Below, one piece after another: positions 45,697 to 54,756 of a stretch of 64,000 nucleotides of DNA. The notes beneath the pieces were generated by a model. That model searched no databases. It was given only the letters and a program-made list of their open reading frames with translations, and was not told where the DNA came from. The position numbers and the translations under genes were made by a program. This DNA comes from an uncultured Fulvivirga sp. Lineage in GTDB: Bacteria > Bacteroidota > Bacteroidia > Cytophagales > Cyclobacteriaceae. Each line of letters begins with the position of its first letter. Positions within the stretch are counted from its first letter, which is position 1. The stretch is taken from positions 930,001-994,000 of the forward strand of contig CANMSE010000002.1 of assembly GCA_947500555.1 (NCBI GenBank). The letters run 5' to 3'.

Positions 45697-46215
45697 TTAT
45701 CCGTTAAAAACTTTAGACATAGATATTCCTCTGTTTTTCGCAACAGTGAATGGGTCTCTCATATTAGTTAAAGCATCAAATGTTGCCTTTACCACATTGT
45801 GAGGGTTAGATGAGCCTTTAGATTTTGCTAATACATTATGTACTCCAGCACTCTCTAAAACCGCACGCATCGCACCACCTGCTATAACTCCTGTACCAGG
45901 AGAAGCTGGTTTCAACAATACAAATCCACCACTATATTTACCTAGCGCTTCGTGAGGTACAGTTCCTTTAATAACTGGAACTTTTACCAAATTCTTCTTT
46001 GCATCATCAATACCTTTAGTAATAGCATCTGTAACTTCATTGGCTTTACCCAATCCATAACCAACAACACCATTACCATCACCTACTACTACAATTGCAG
46101 AGAAGCTAAATCTTCTACCACCTTTCACCACTTTGGCTACTCTCTTGATGGCAACTACCTTTTCTTTAAGGTCTAATTCGCTCGCTTTAACTGATCTTAT
46201 ATTACTTTGAGACAT
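45697..46215 (-). CDS. rpsE: 30S ribosomal protein S5
   Basis: The 172-residue protein has the double-stranded RNA-binding domain ([23 protein letters not shown], residues about 16-80) and the C-terminal domain with [20 protein letters not shown]. It contributes to decoding fidelity and the mRNA entry helicase. Its position between rplR and rpmD is standard. Confidence 0.97.
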   Translation of the reverse strand: MSQSNIRSVKASELDLKEKVVAIKRVAKVVKGGRRFSFSAIVVVGDGNGVVGYGLGKANEVTDAITKGIDDAKKNLVKVPVIKGTVPHEALGKYSGGFVLLKPASPGTGVIAGGAMRAVLESAGVHNVLAKSKGSSNPHNVVKATFDALTNMRDPFTVAKNRGISMSKVFNG

Positions 46216-46221
46216 AATACT

Positions 46222-46566
46222 TTAAAATTTAAGACCTCCTTCTCTGGCACCATCAGCCAAAGCTTTTACTTTTCCATGATATAAATAGCCATTTCTATCG
46301 AAAATAACTTCTTTCACGCCAGCAGCAGATGCTTTTTCAGCAATCTTCTGACCTACTTCCTTAGAAGTCTCGATAGTTAGCTTAGAACCTAGCTCAATAG
46401 ATGATGCAGCCGATAATGTATGAGCTTTGCTATCATCAATAATTTGAGCGTAAATTGCCTTGTTACTTTTAAAAACTGAGAGTCTGGGTCTGTCAGCAGT
46501 CCCCTGAATTCTGTTTCTAATACCTTTCTTTATGCGAAGTCTTCTTCTTATCTTATTAAACGCCAT
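46222..46566 (-). CDS. rplR: 50S ribosomal protein L18
   Basis: The 114-residue 5S rRNA-binding protein reads [20 protein letters not shown], then [18 protein letters not shown], and ends [26 protein letters not shown]. Length and position between rplF and rpsE are standard. Confidence 0.97.
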   Translation of the reverse strand: MAFNKIRRRLRIKKGIRNRIQGTADRPRLSVFKSNKAIYAQIIDDSKAHTLSAASSIELGSKLTIETSKEVGQKIAEKASAAGVKEVIFDRNGYLYHGKVKALADGAREGGLKF

Positions 46567-46574
46567 GTTCTTAA

Positions 46575-47132
46575 TTATTTAGCAGCTTGCTTACCAGCTT
46601 TACGTCTAACATACTGACCAACGAACTTGATACCTTTTCCTTTGTAAGGCTCAACTTCTCTTAATGATTTAATCTTGGCAGCCACCTGGCCAATCAATTG
46701 CTTATCAAAACCTTCAAGTGTTACGATTGGATTTTGACCTTTTTGAGTTTCAGCCGAGACACTAAGTTCTTTTGGAATGGACATCCAGATATTGTGTGAA
46801 TAACCTACACTAAGTTCCAGCACATTGTTCTGTGCTGTAGCTTTATATCCTACACCCACAAGTTCCAAGTGTTTCTTATAACCCTGGCTTACTCCCTCAA
46901 ACATATTGTTTATAAGAGATCTGTAAAGACCGTGAAGAGCTTTATGTCTTTTTTGCTCAGTAGGTCTTTCAACAGTAAGTTCGCCTTCATTTTCAACCAA
47001 TTTGAAAGCAGGGTCTATATTTTGTTTAAGCTCGCCTTTAGGTCCCTTTACCGTTACAACACCCTCTTTAGCATCGTAAGAGTAAGAAACACCATCAACT
47101 AGCTTTATTGGTTTTTTCCCTATTCGTGACAT
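46575..47132 (-). CDS. rplF: 50S ribosomal protein L6
   Basis: The 185-residue protein has two L6 repeats. It begins [16 protein letters not shown], and the C-terminal repeat ends with the conserved [21 protein letters not shown]. It lies near the factor-binding site of the large subunit. The gap to rpsH is 17 bases. Confidence 0.97.
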   Translation of the reverse strand: MSRIGKKPIKLVDGVSYSYDAKEGVVTVKGPKGELKQNIDPAFKLVENEGELTVERPTEQKRHKALHGLYRSLINNMFEGVSQGYKKHLELVGVGYKATAQNNVLELSVGYSHNIWMSIPKELSVSAETQKGQNPIVTLEGFDKQLIGQVAAKIKSLREVEPYKGKGIKFVGQYVRRKAGKQAAK

Positions 47133-47149
47133 TGATGTCTATTTATTAA

Positions 47150-47545
47150 TTAATATACGTAACACAAAACTTCACCCCCAACTTGCATATCTCTCGCTTC
47201 TTTATCGGTAACAACACCCTTAGAAGTAGACATAATTGCAACACCAAGACCGTTCAATACTCTTGGAAGAGAGTCAGATTGAACATACTTTCTAAGACCT
47301 GGCTTACTAATTCTTTCCAAGTTATAGATTGCAGGTTTGTTGTCTTCACCATACTTCAAGGCTATTTTGATATTGCCCTGATGATTGGTTGTATCCTCAA
47401 ACTTGTAATTAAGGATATACCCCTTGTCAAAAAGAACTTTAGTAAGCTCTTTTTTAATATTTGAAGCAGGCACATCGATAACCTTATGCTTTGCTTTTAT
47501 AGCGTTCCTCAAACGAGTTAAATAATCTGCTATTGGATCTGTCAT
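47150..47545 (-). CDS. rpsH: 30S ribosomal protein S8
   Basis: The 131-residue protein binds 16S helix 21. It reads [20 protein letters not shown] and ends [26 protein letters not shown]. In E. coli S8 represses the spc operon by binding the rplE leader. Here the gene instead follows a 92-base gap with its own probable promoter (47593-47623), so the second half of the cluster may be separately controlled. Confidence 0.97.
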   Translation of the reverse strand: MTDPIADYLTRLRNAIKAKHKVIDVPASNIKKELTKVLFDKGYILNYKFEDTTNHQGNIKIALKYGEDNKPAIYNLERISKPGLRKYVQSDSLPRVLNGLGVAIMSTSKGVVTDKEARDMQVGGEVLCYVY

Positions 47546-47592
47546 TTCTTTATAAATTCTAAAGTATCTCTACTACCCCCGAAAACGGCCTG

Positions 47593-47623
47593 CAAAGATA
47601 CTAATTATTATTTTCTATAAAAA
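47593..47623 (-). promoter_or_regulatory. Internal promoter between rpsN and rpsH
   Basis: The minus strand carries TTTT (47620-47623), a 19-base spacer, and TATCTTTG (47593-47600), the latter a full TAnnTTTG -7 element identical to the one before rplC. It would start transcription about 41 bases before rpsH. The -33 box differs from TTTG by one base. Confidence 0.55.
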
Positions 47624-47637
47624 TAAAATTTAGAGAA

Positions 47638-47907
47638 TTACCAGCTTGCTTTGGTAACCCCTGGTATTTTGCCTTCAGAAGCCATTTCTCTGAAAGTAAC
47701 TCTAGAAATACCAAATTTTCTCATGTAACCCTTCGGTCTACCAGTAAGCTTACATCTATTGTGTAATCTTACAGGAGAAGCATTTCTTGGTAATTTATCA
47801 AGCGCATCGTAATCACCCGCTTCCTTGAGAGCTTTTCTTTTGGCTGCATATTTTGCAACTAACCTTTCTCTTTTTAATTCTCTTGCTTTTACTGCTGATC
47901 TTGCCAT
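47638..47907 (-). CDS. rpsN: 30S ribosomal protein S14 (zinc-independent form)
   Basis: The 89-residue protein begins [20 protein letters not shown] and ends [20 protein letters not shown] then [19 protein letters not shown]. The long form lacks the CxxC zinc motifs of the short type, so it does not need zinc. It lies 4 bases after rplE and is followed by the 92-base gap that carries a promoter. Confidence 0.97.
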   Translation of the reverse strand: MARSAVKARELKRERLVAKYAAKRKALKEAGDYDALDKLPRNASPVRLHNRCKLTGRPKGYMRKFGISRVTFREMASEGKIPGVTKASW

Positions 47908-47911
47908 ATTA

Positions 47912-48463
47912 TTAGTTTTTACTAGCGAAAGGCATACCGAAAGCCTTTAACAGTTCGTAACTCTCTTCATCTGATTCAGCGGAAGTCACAAATGTGATAT
48001 CCATTCCGTTAATTTTATTCACTTTATCAATGCTGATCTCAGGAAAGATGATCTGTTCTTTTACACCTAATGTATAATTTCCTCTTCCATCGAACCCTTT
48101 GTCACTGATACCTTTGAAGTCCCTTACCCTTGGCAAAGCAACCGACACTAATCTGTCGAGGAATTCGTACATACGCTGCCCTCTTAATGTCACCTTTGCA
48201 CCAATTGGCATATCTTCTCTCAACTTAAAGTTAGAGACCGCCTTTTTGGACATAGTAGGTATTGCTTTTTGACCAGTAATTGCGGTCAGCTCTTCAACAC
48301 CAACATCTACTAATTTCTTATCTGCAACCGCTGCACCAATACCTTTGTTGATACATATTTTAGTAACCTTCGGCACTTGCATGACAGAAGAATACTGAAA
48401 TTTTTCCTTTAAAGCTGGAATAATTTCGTTGCTATATTTTTCTTTTAATCTAGGACTTGCCAT
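47912..48463 (-). CDS. rplE: 50S ribosomal protein L5
   Basis: The 183-residue 5S rRNA-binding protein reads [39 protein letters not shown] and [24 protein letters not shown]. It contacts the P-site tRNA and 30S S13. It is 3 bases after rplX and of standard length. Confidence 0.97.
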   Translation of the reverse strand: MASPRLKEKYSNEIIPALKEKFQYSSVMQVPKVTKICINKGIGAAVADKKLVDVGVEELTAITGQKAIPTMSKKAVSNFKLREDMPIGAKVTLRGQRMYEFLDRLVSVALPRVRDFKGISDKGFDGRGNYTLGVKEQIIFPEISIDKVNKINGMDITFVTSAESDEESYELLKAFGMPFASKN

Positions 48464-48466
48464 AAC

Positions 48467-48784
48467 TTATAAATATTCTCCTGTTTTCTTAGAGTATCTT
48501 TGAAGTTTACCCTGATCATTTAATTTTCTTCCTACTCTTGTAGGCTCGCCATCTGATGAATTGACCATCATCAAATTGCTTATATGAACAGCTGCTTCAG
48601 TTTTTTCAATACCCCCTTCTGGGTTAGTAGCTGAAGGTTTTACATGTTTAGTAACAACATTTACACCTTTAACAACTGCTCTGCTTTTAGAGGTAATAAC
48701 CTCTAGTACTTCGCCTTCAGAACCTTTTGAGTTACCAGCGATTACCTTTACAGTGTCTCCCTTTTTTATTTTAAACTTTGCCAT
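48467..48784 (-). CDS. rplX: 50S ribosomal protein L24
   Basis: The 105-residue protein has a KOW motif (IKKGDTVKVIAGNSKGSEGEV, residues 5-25) and KHVKPSATNPEGGIEKTEA. It starts assembly of the large subunit near the exit tunnel. It lies 11 bases after rplN. Confidence 0.97.
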   Translation of the reverse strand: MAKFKIKKGDTVKVIAGNSKGSEGEVLEVITSKSRAVVKGVNVVTKHVKPSATNPEGGIEKTEAAVHISNLMMVNSSDGEPTRVGRKLNDQGKLQRYSKKTGEYL

Positions 48785-48795
48785 TTTCCTATTTA

Positions 48796-49164
48796 TTAAA
48801 GAACCTCGGGTGCCAATGATACAATTTTCATGAACTGCTTATCGCGCAATTCTCTAGCAACAGGTCCGAAAATACGTGTTCCTCTTGGTTCATCTGTAGC
48901 AGATAACAATACCGCTGCATTATCTTCAAACCTTATATAAGAACCATCTTTTCTACGCACTTCCTTTTTTGTTCTTACTACTACTGCTCTTGAAACAGTA
49001 CCCTTCTTTAAGCTACTTGAAGAGATCGCTGACTTTACAGAAACAACAATTTTGTCGCCTACAGAAGCATACTTTTTACCAGTACCTCCTAGCACTCGAA
49101 TACACAGAACCTCTTTGGCTCCGCTGTTATCCGCTACACTTAATCTTGACTCTTGCTGTATCAT
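48796..49164 (-). CDS. rplN: 50S ribosomal protein L14
   Basis: The 122-residue protein begins [20 protein letters not shown] and ends [24 protein letters not shown], with the intersubunit-bridge motif intact. It lies 1 base after rpsQ, in standard order. Confidence 0.98.
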   Translation of the reverse strand: MIQQESRLSVADNSGAKEVLCIRVLGGTGKKYASVGDKIVVSVKSAISSSSLKKGTVSRAVVVRTKKEVRRKDGSYIRFEDNAAVLLSATDEPRGTRIFGPVARELRDKQFMKIVSLAPEVL

Positions 49165-49165
49165 C

Positions 49166-49423
49166 TTATTTAGCCTTTTCTACTATTTCAACTAATCTCC
49201 ATCTTTTGCTCTTGCTCAAAGGACGTGTCTCCATGATCTTCACTGTATCTCCAATTCCACACTCGTTCTTCTCATCATGGGCCATAAACTTGGTAGTTTT
49301 GTTAACAAACTTACCATAGATAGGGTGCTTCTCTTTTCTGTGAACAGCAATCGTAATAGATTTCTCCATTTTGTTGCTTACCACTTGCCCTACTTTTTCT
49401 TTTCTTAATTTTCTTGACTCCAT
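49166..49423 (-). CDS. rpsQ: 30S ribosomal protein S17
   Basis: The 85-residue OB-fold protein begins [20 protein letters not shown] and continues with [19 protein letters not shown]. The frame is open up to 49477 inside rpmC, but the ATG at 49421-49423 matches the family start and lies 7 bases after the rpmC stop. Confidence 0.95.
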   Translation of the reverse strand: MESRKLRKEKVGQVVSNKMEKSITIAVHRKEKHPIYGKFVNKTTKFMAHDEKNECGIGDTVKIMETRPLSKSKRWRLVEIVEKAK

Positions 49424-49430
49424 TCTTGTA

Positions 49431-49625
49431 TTATTTAGCAAGTTCTTTGGCTCGTAACTCAGTTTGTAGTCTTGCAATTAGCTTACGTGTATCTCTGATT
49501 TTCATAGGATTCTCTACAGGAGAAATCTCATGAGCAAACTTTAGTTTTCTATAAGCTTCTTGCTCGCTTGACAGCTTTTGCTTCAACTCATCGAAGTTCA
49601 ATGCTTTTATCTCTGAATTTTTCAT
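49431..49625 (-). CDS. rpmC: 50S ribosomal protein L29
   Basis: The 64-residue helical protein beside the exit tunnel begins [18 protein letters not shown] and has [20 protein letters not shown]. The length is normal. It docks with trigger factor and SRP regions in other bacteria. It lies 8 bases after rplP. Confidence 0.96.
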   Translation of the reverse strand: MKNSEIKALNFDELKQKLSSEQEAYRKLKFAHEISPVENPMKIRDTRKLIARLQTELRAKELAK

Positions 49626-49633
49626 ATTCTATT

Positions 49634-50053
49634 CTATTCCACGTAATCTCTACGTATTGAAAATTTCGTTTTTAATGGAAGCTTTTGCTGTGCAAGTCTT
49701 AAAGCTTCTTGAGCTAGTTCTTTCTTTACTCCACCAGCTTCGAATAAAATTGTACCAGGTTTAACAACAGCTACCCAATATTCAGGGGCACCTTTACCTT
49801 TACCCATCCTTACTTCAGCGGGCTTTTTAGTAATAGGTTTGTCTGGAAAAATTCGAATCCATACCTGACCTTCTCTTTTCATAGCTCTGGTCATAGCGAT
49901 CCTAGCAGCTTCAATTTGTCTTGAAGTGATCCAACCTGGCTCCATAGCTTTGATAGCGAAAGCACCGAAAGCAATAGTATGACCTCTCTGAGCTATACCT
50001 TTGATCCTACCCTTCTGCTGTTTTCTAAATTTAGTTCTTTTCGGCTGTAACAT
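49634..50053 (-). CDS. rplP: 50S ribosomal protein L16
   Basis: The 139-residue protein begins [19 protein letters not shown] and includes [22 protein letters not shown] and [20 protein letters not shown]. It helps place A-site tRNA. A perfect 7-base-pair hairpin (50069-50086) lies 15 bases before its start codon. Confidence 0.97.
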   Translation of the reverse strand: MLQPKRTKFRKQQKGRIKGIAQRGHTIAFGAFAIKAMEPGWITSRQIEAARIAMTRAMKREGQVWIRIFPDKPITKKPAEVRMGKGKGAPEYWVAVVKPGTILFEAGGVKKELAQEALRLAQQKLPLKTKFSIRRDYVE

Positions 50054-50068
50054 ATTTTATGTCTTTAG

Positions 50069-50086
50069 ACTACGGTTGTCCGTAGT
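50069..50086 (-). other. Intercistronic hairpin between rpsC and rplP
   Basis: ACTACGG (50069-50075) pairs perfectly with CCGTAGT (50080-50086) around a four-base loop. It occupies the 39-base gap between rpsC and rplP, a place where neighbouring genes usually touch. It is not followed by a U run. A role in translation control or mRNA processing is possible. Confidence 0.55.
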
Positions 50087-50092
50087 ACAACT

Positions 50093-50827
50093 TTATTTAT
50101 TATTTCTATTTCTTCGTGGGCCACCTTCACCTCGTTTTCTATTTCCACCAGGGCCACCACCTTGTTGACTAGATGCTCCTACGTTCGGAGAAAGATCTCT
50201 CTTACCGTAAACCTCACCTTTGAAAATCCATACTTTAATACCAATCTTACCGTAAACAGTATTCGCTTCACTGATGGCATAATCGATATCTGCTCTAAGC
50301 GTATGCAACGGAATTCTACCCTCTTTATACTGCTCAGATCTTGCCATTTCAGCACCACCAAGTCGTCCTGACACTTTAACCTTAATTCCTTGAGCTCCAA
50401 CTCTCATTGAAGAAGCAATCGCCTGTTTCATAGCTCTTCTGTAAGAAATCCTTGCTTGCAACTGCTGAGCGATTGACTCACCAACTAGTTTCGCATCAAG
50501 TTCAGGTCTTTTAATTTCGAAGATATTGATTTGGACATCTTTACCTGTCAACTGCTTGATCTCTTCTTTGATCTTATCAACTTCAGATCCTCCTTTACCA
50601 ATCACAACACCAGGTCTGGCAGTATGAACTGTAAGTGTAATTCTTTTAAGCGTACGCTCAATAATTACTTTAGAGATACCTCCTTTAGGAATACGTGCTT
50701 TGACATACTTTCTGATTTTATGGTCTTCAACCAACTTATCAGCAAATGTATCTCCACCGTACCAGGCAGAATCCCAGCCTCTAACGATACCTAATCTAAA
50801 CGCTATTGGGTTTACTTTCTGTCCCAT
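50093..50827 (-). CDS. rpsC: 30S ribosomal protein S3
   Basis: The 244-residue mRNA-entry protein begins [20 protein letters not shown], has the KH domain ([18 protein letters not shown], about 66-85) and the S3 C-terminal domain ([20 protein letters not shown]). The Gly/Arg/Asn-rich tail ([20 protein letters not shown]) makes it about 10 residues longer than the E. coli protein. It shares one base with rplV. Confidence 0.97.
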   Translation of the reverse strand: MGQKVNPIAFRLGIVRGWDSAWYGGDTFADKLVEDHKIRKYVKARIPKGGISKVIIERTLKRITLTVHTARPGVVIGKGGSEVDKIKEEIKQLTGKDVQINIFEIKRPELDAKLVGESIAQQLQARISYRRAMKQAIASSMRVGAQGIKVKVSGRLGGAEMARSEQYKEGRIPLHTLRADIDYAISEANTVYGKIGIKVWIFKGEVYGKRDLSPNVGASSQQGGGPGGNRKRGEGGPRRNRNNK

Positions 50828-51219
50828 TATTTATCTTCTTTATTTTCTTTAGTCTCTTCTTTTTGCCCAACTTCAATCGAACTTGCAAGAACCATTGTTA
50901 CATGATTTGATCTTTTTCTGATTCTATGAGCTCTACCTTGAGGTGCAGGTCTTAGCCTCTTCAATACTCTGCCACTATCGACATTAATTGACTTCACGTA
51001 AAGATCCGCCTCTTCAAGATCGATTTTCTCCTCATGCTTTTGTCGCCAGTTAGCTATGGCAGAAATCAAAAGCTTCTCTAATCTAGCCGCCCCTTGCTTA
51101 GGTTCAAACTTTAAGATGTTTAACGCCTTATTTACTTTCTCCCCTCTGATTAAGTCAGCTACAAGCCTCATTTTACGAGGAGAAGTAGGTACATTATTTA
51201 ATTTCGCTAATGCCTCCAT
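50827..51219 (-). CDS. rplV: 50S ribosomal protein L22
   Basis: The 130-residue exit-tunnel protein has [20 protein letters not shown] and the extended loop [24 protein letters not shown]. It has a short acidic/basic tail ([13 protein letters not shown]) not found in E. coli L22. It lies 2 bases after rpsS and overlaps rpsC by 1 base. Confidence 0.97.
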   Translation of the reverse strand: MEALAKLNNVPTSPRKMRLVADLIRGEKVNKALNILKFEPKQGAARLEKLLISAIANWRQKHEEKIDLEEADLYVKSINVDSGRVLKRLRPAPQGRAHRIRKRSNHVTMVLASSIEVGQKEETKENKEDK

Positions 51220-51221
51220 AA

Positions 51222-51500
51222 TTATCTTCTGCCTTTATCTTTTTTACCAATGTGACCTCTGAAGTTTCTAGTTGGAGCAAACTCACCAAGTTTGTGACCT
51301 ACCATATTTTCAGTTACATATACAGGTATAAATTTATTGCCATTGTGAACAGCAAATGTGTGACCTACAAAGTCAGGAGAAACCATTGACCTTCTTGACC
51401 AGGTTTTGATTACAGACTTTTTGCCTGAATCATTCATGGCTTCTACTTTGTTCTCTAGCCTAAAATCAATGTAAGGCCCTTTTTTTAGTGATCTTGCCAT
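51222..51500 (-). CDS. rpsS: 30S ribosomal protein S19
   Basis: The 92-residue head protein begins [20 protein letters not shown], with [21 protein letters not shown] and the tail [19 protein letters not shown]. The ATG shares its first base with the end of the rplB stop codon, which indicates tight translation coupling. Confidence 0.98.
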   Translation of the reverse strand: MARSLKKGPYIDFRLENKVEAMNDSGKKSVIKTWSRRSMVSPDFVGHTFAVHNGNKFIPVYVTENMVGHKLGEFAPTRNFRGHIGKKDKGRR

Positions 51501-52324
51501 TATTTCTTACCTCTACTAATGATTAGATTATTTGAATACTTCTTAGGAGTTCTTGTCTTCTTTCCTTTAGCATACAAGCCATTTCGAGATCTTGGGTGAC
51601 CTCCAGAAGATTTTCCTTCTCCACCTCCCATTGGGTGATCAACAGGGTTCATCGCTACACCTCTTACTCGAGGTCTTCTACCTAACCACCTTTTTCTTCC
51701 TGCTTTACCCAAATTCACATTCATGTGATCTGAGTTAGATACAGAACCAATAGTAGCAAGGCAAGTAACAAGTACTCTTCTAGTCTCGCCTGATGGCAAT
51801 TTTACTGTTGCGTATTTCCCCTCACGAGCTGTAAGCTGAACATAAGAACCAGCACTACGTGCCATCGCTCCACCTTTACCAGGCTTCAGCTCAACATTAT
51901 GGATAATAGTACCTAATGGAATCTTCGCTAATGGAAGCGTGTTTCCAACCTCAGGTGCTACATTTTCTCCAGAAACAATTTGTGTCCCTACAGCTAAACC
52001 TTCAGGAGCAATGATATAGGTCTTAGCTCCATCAGCATAGTACAATAAGGCTATTCTAGCTGATCTTGTTGGATCATACTCGATAGACTTCACTGTCGCT
52101 GGAATATCAAATTTATTTCTTTTGAAATCTATAATTCTGGACTTCTTCTTGTGACCACCGCCAAGATAACGCATGGTCATTTTACCAGTGTTATTTCTAC
52201 CACCGCTCCTTTTCTTAGTTACCAAAAGAGACTTCTCAGGAGTATCTGTAGTAATCTCTGTAAAGGCCGGAGCCATTCTGTATCTCTGTCCGGGTGTAAC
52301 CGGTCTAAATTTCTTAATCGCCAT
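51500..52324 (-). CDS. rplB: 50S ribosomal protein L2
   Basis: The 274-residue protein is essential for subunit joining and peptidyl transfer. It reads [40 protein letters not shown], and the conserved [26 protein letters not shown], with the peptidyl-transferase-proximal histidine. The length is normal. It lies 11 bases after rplW. Confidence 0.98.
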   Translation of the reverse strand: MAIKKFRPVTPGQRYRMAPAFTEITTDTPEKSLLVTKKRSGGRNNTGKMTMRYLGGGHKKKSRIIDFKRNKFDIPATVKSIEYDPTRSARIALLYYADGAKTYIIAPEGLAVGTQIVSGENVAPEVGNTLPLAKIPLGTIIHNVELKPGKGGAMARSAGSYVQLTAREGKYATVKLPSGETRRVLVTCLATIGSVSNSDHMNVNLGKAGRKRWLGRRPRVRGVAMNPVDHPMGGGEGKSSGGHPRSRNGLYAKGKKTRTPKKYSNNLIISRGKK

Positions 52325-52335
52325 TTTCTGCTAAA

Positions 52336-52623
52336 TTATATCTCGCTATAAAAATCGATTATGTCACCTTCCGCTACTGTAACAATAGCTTTCTTAAAGG
52401 AAGCAGCTCTTCCCGTGATAACCCTAGACTTAGTGAATCTTGATTTAGACTTACCCAAGTAGTTCATGGTATTAACACTCTCTACAGTAACTCCGTACAT
52501 CTTCTCCACTTCTTTCTTAATCTCTACTTTATTAGCATTACGATTTACAACAAAACCGTACTTACCTTTTTCATTTAAAGCAGAAACCTTTTCCGTAACC
52601 AATGGCTTTACTAAAACGCTCAT
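52336..52623 (-). CDS. rplW: 50S ribosomal protein L23
   Basis: The 95-residue exit-tunnel protein begins MSVLVKPLVTEKVSALNEKG and has KYGFVVNRNANKVEIKKEVE. It docks trigger factor and SRP in other bacteria. It lies 2 bases after rplD. Confidence 0.96.
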   Translation of the reverse strand: MSVLVKPLVTEKVSALNEKGKYGFVVNRNANKVEIKKEVEKMYGVTVESVNTMNYLGKSKSRFTKSRVITGRAASFKKAIVTVAEGDIIDFYSEI

Positions 52624-52625
52624 TT

Positions 52626-53255
52626 TTATTTCTTCAATAGGTTATCAATTTTCTCAATTGATCCTTCACTAAGGATCAGATTGTCTGCATTCAATACATC
52701 ATAAGTAGTTAAAGACTCTGCCTTCACAACTTTAGTATTTTGAATATTTCTTCCAGACAATGCTACACTCTTATTAGTATCAGGAAGAACCAATAAAGTC
52801 TTCTTGTTAGCTAACTCCATAGCTGTAAGCATCTTAGTATATTCTTTTGTTTTCGGGCTTTCAAAAGTGAAATCCTCAACAATTGATATACTCTTATCTT
52901 TAGCTTTATAGCTAAGTGCTGATTTTCTAGCTAGTTCTTTCAATTTCTTGTTCAACTTGAAAGAGTAATTTCTTGGCTGAGGACCGAATACTCTACCTCC
53001 ACCTCTGAAAATAGGCGACTTAATACTACCAGCACGAGCGGTACCAGTACCTTTTTGTTTTTTGATTTTTCTAGTTGAACCAGAAATCTCTGCTCTCTCT
53101 TTAGACTTGTGCGTACCTTGTCTTTGATTAGCAAGAAATTGCTTGACATCAAGATAGATCGCATGGTCGTTTGGCTCAATACCGAATACCTCTTTAGAAA
53201 GAGTTACTTTTCTGCCGGTATCTTCTCCGCTATAGTTTATTACTGAGATACTCAT
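52626..53255 (-). CDS. rplD: 50S ribosomal protein L4
   Basis: The 209-residue protein has the tunnel-lining loop ([39 protein letters not shown]) and a globular domain. In E. coli L4 represses the S10 operon at its leader. The leader here is only about 55 bases and has a different small hairpin, so that mechanism is not seen. It overlaps rplC by 1 base. Confidence 0.97.
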   Translation of the reverse strand: MSISVINYSGEDTGRKVTLSKEVFGIEPNDHAIYLDVKQFLANQRQGTHKSKERAEISGSTRKIKKQKGTGTARAGSIKSPIFRGGGRVFGPQPRNYSFKLNKKLKELARKSALSYKAKDKSISIVEDFTFESPKTKEYTKMLTAMELANKKTLLVLPDTNKSVALSGRNIQNTKVVKAESLTTYDVLNADNLILSEGSIEKIDNLLKK

Positions 53256-53887
53256 TATTTCTCAAGAATTACAGTTGAATTATTTGCTCCAGGTACAGAC
53301 CCACTAACTAAAATCAAATTCTTCTCAGGCATGATTTTCATCACCTTCAAATTCATCAACTTAGTTCTATTACCACCAGTTCGGCCGGCCATTCTCATTC
53401 CTTTGAAAACTCTAGCAGGATAAGATGCTCCACCAATAGAACCCGGGGCTCTCAATCTGTTGTGCTGTCCGTGAGTTGCTTGACCAACACCACCGAAGTT
53501 GTGTCTTTTAACAACACCTTGGAAACCTTTACCTTTTGAAGTACCAACAGCATCAACAAAATCTCCTTCAGCGAAAACATCGCTAACTTTAATTTCTTGA
53601 CCCAGCTGAATTTGACCTTCAAATTCTTCGCGGAAATCTCTAAACTCAATAACTTCCTTTTTAGGAGTTGTTTGCGCTTTTGCGAAATGTCCTTTCAAAG
53701 CATTAGGAGTGTTTTTTTCCTTTCTCTCTCCAAAGCCCATTTGAACGGCTTTGTAACCATCCCTTTCCTCATTTTTTACTTGCGTAACCACGCAAGGACC
53801 AGCCTCTATAACTGTGCATGCGACATTTCGTCCATCGGCACTAAAAATGCTAGTCATTCCGATTTTCTTTCCTATAATACCAGACAT
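53255..53887 (-). CDS. rplC: 50S ribosomal protein L3 (first gene of the cluster here)
   Basis: The 210-residue protein begins [19 protein letters not shown] and has the extended loop [40 protein letters not shown] near the peptidyl-transferase centre. In most bacteria rpsJ precedes it. Here the next gene upstream is recO, and an excellent promoter sits 63 bases ahead, so this cluster starts at rplC. Confidence 0.97.
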   Translation of the reverse strand: MSGIIGKKIGMTSIFSADGRNVACTVIEAGPCVVTQVKNEERDGYKAVQMGFGERKEKNTPNALKGHFAKAQTTPKKEVIEFRDFREEFEGQIQLGQEIKVSDVFAEGDFVDAVGTSKGKGFQGVVKRHNFGGVGQATHGQHNRLRAPGSIGGASYPARVFKGMRMAGRTGGNRTKLMNLKVMKIMPEKNLILVSGSVPGANNSTVILEK

Positions 53888-53924
53888 TTTTTAATCTTTA
53901 TTAAGCGTAATAATGCTCTTGCTC

Positions 53925-53941
53925 TTGCGGTTTTTCCGCAA
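53925..53941 (-). other. Leader hairpin in the ribosomal cluster transcript
   Basis: TTGCGG (53925-53930) pairs with CCGCAA (53936-53941) across a five-base T loop. The predicted transcription start is near 53943, so the mRNA would begin almost directly with this stem. It could protect the 5' end or respond to a ribosomal protein. Confidence 0.5.
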
Positions 53942-53949
53942 AAGGACTG

Positions 53950-53980
53950 CAAAGATAGTAACTCTTAAGAAGTTACCAAA
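53950..53980 (-). promoter_or_regulatory. Consensus promoter of the ribosomal protein cluster
   Basis: On the minus strand TTTG (53977-53980) is followed by exactly 19 bases and then TATCTTTG (53950-53957), the perfect TTTG-N19-TAnnTTTG Bacteroidota promoter. The spacer is itself a near-palindrome (GTAAC, CTTAAG, GTTAC). The start of transcription is near 53943, about 55 bases before rplC. Confidence 0.85.
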
Positions 53981-54087
53981 CACTCAGTGTTAAATTTTTT
54001 CTTGAAGCCAGAGTAGCTTTCAAGAGTGATTTGAGATCGCAAAATTAGTCCTGAACTTGGTAAATGAAAAGCATTTTGTTGATCAAT

Positions 54088-54756
54088 TCAGCTTTCGTTC
54101 AAAACAGTTTTTAAAACACCAATAGATTTTATGTCCTGAAATGAATCTACCTGAGATTTGTAAAAAGATAATATATCATCCAGAATTACTCTTCTATTAG
54201 CGGAAGTAATTTTCACCTGATCATTATAGGCGGATATAATGAGTTTATTAACATCCGAAATAATTTGGTCATCGACAAGATGAGGAAATTGCTCATCTCC
54301 AGAAATACCAAATCCCAAATGGTGGGATAGCTTGATTAAAAACTGAAGATGAAAATTCTCATAGCTGACTTCTAAACTATCCAACACTTCTATGGAATGA
54401 TAAACGAAATCAAACAAATCTTTTATGCCTTCCTCCTCTTTTATGGTTTTGTAAAGGATCTCTGCGAGAAAGACACCGATAGAAGATTTGATTATTTCAA
54501 AAGGGATAGATTTTAACGGATACGAACATTTTATCTCGGAGATACGGTTGATATCCGCATTTGCTTTTTTATAGACAACGAGCTCAAGGAGTGTTAAAGG
54601 TTGATAAAAGGCGATCTTCCCTTTTGATTTTGAACTTCTTACCCCATTAACGATGTAGGTCTGTAAGCCAAACTCTTCCGTAAATATCTTTGCAATTATT
54701 GATGTATCACGGTATTTGAAATACTTGAATACTATACCGCGTGTTTTATGAAGCAT
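54088..54756 (-). CDS. recO: DNA repair protein RecO
   Basis: The 222-residue protein has the N-terminal OB-fold (GIVFKYFKYRDTSIIAKIFTEEFGLQTYIVNGVRS) and a helical C-terminal domain. It helps load RecA at gaps in the RecFOR pathway. The zinc-finger Cys set of some RecO proteins is absent. The gene begins directly next to the porZ stop codon (54756 against 54757) on the same strand, so both are expressed together. The S10 cluster promoter lies in the 200 bases after its stop codon. Confidence 0.9.
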   Translation of the reverse strand: MLHKTRGIVFKYFKYRDTSIIAKIFTEEFGLQTYIVNGVRSSKSKGKIAFYQPLTLLELVVYKKANADINRISEIKCSYPLKSIPFEIIKSSIGVFLAEILYKTIKEEEGIKDLFDFVYHSIEVLDSLEVSYENFHLQFLIKLSHHLGFGISGDEQFPHLVDDQIISDVNKLIISAYNDQVKITSANRRVILDDILSFYKSQVDSFQDIKSIGVLKTVLNES

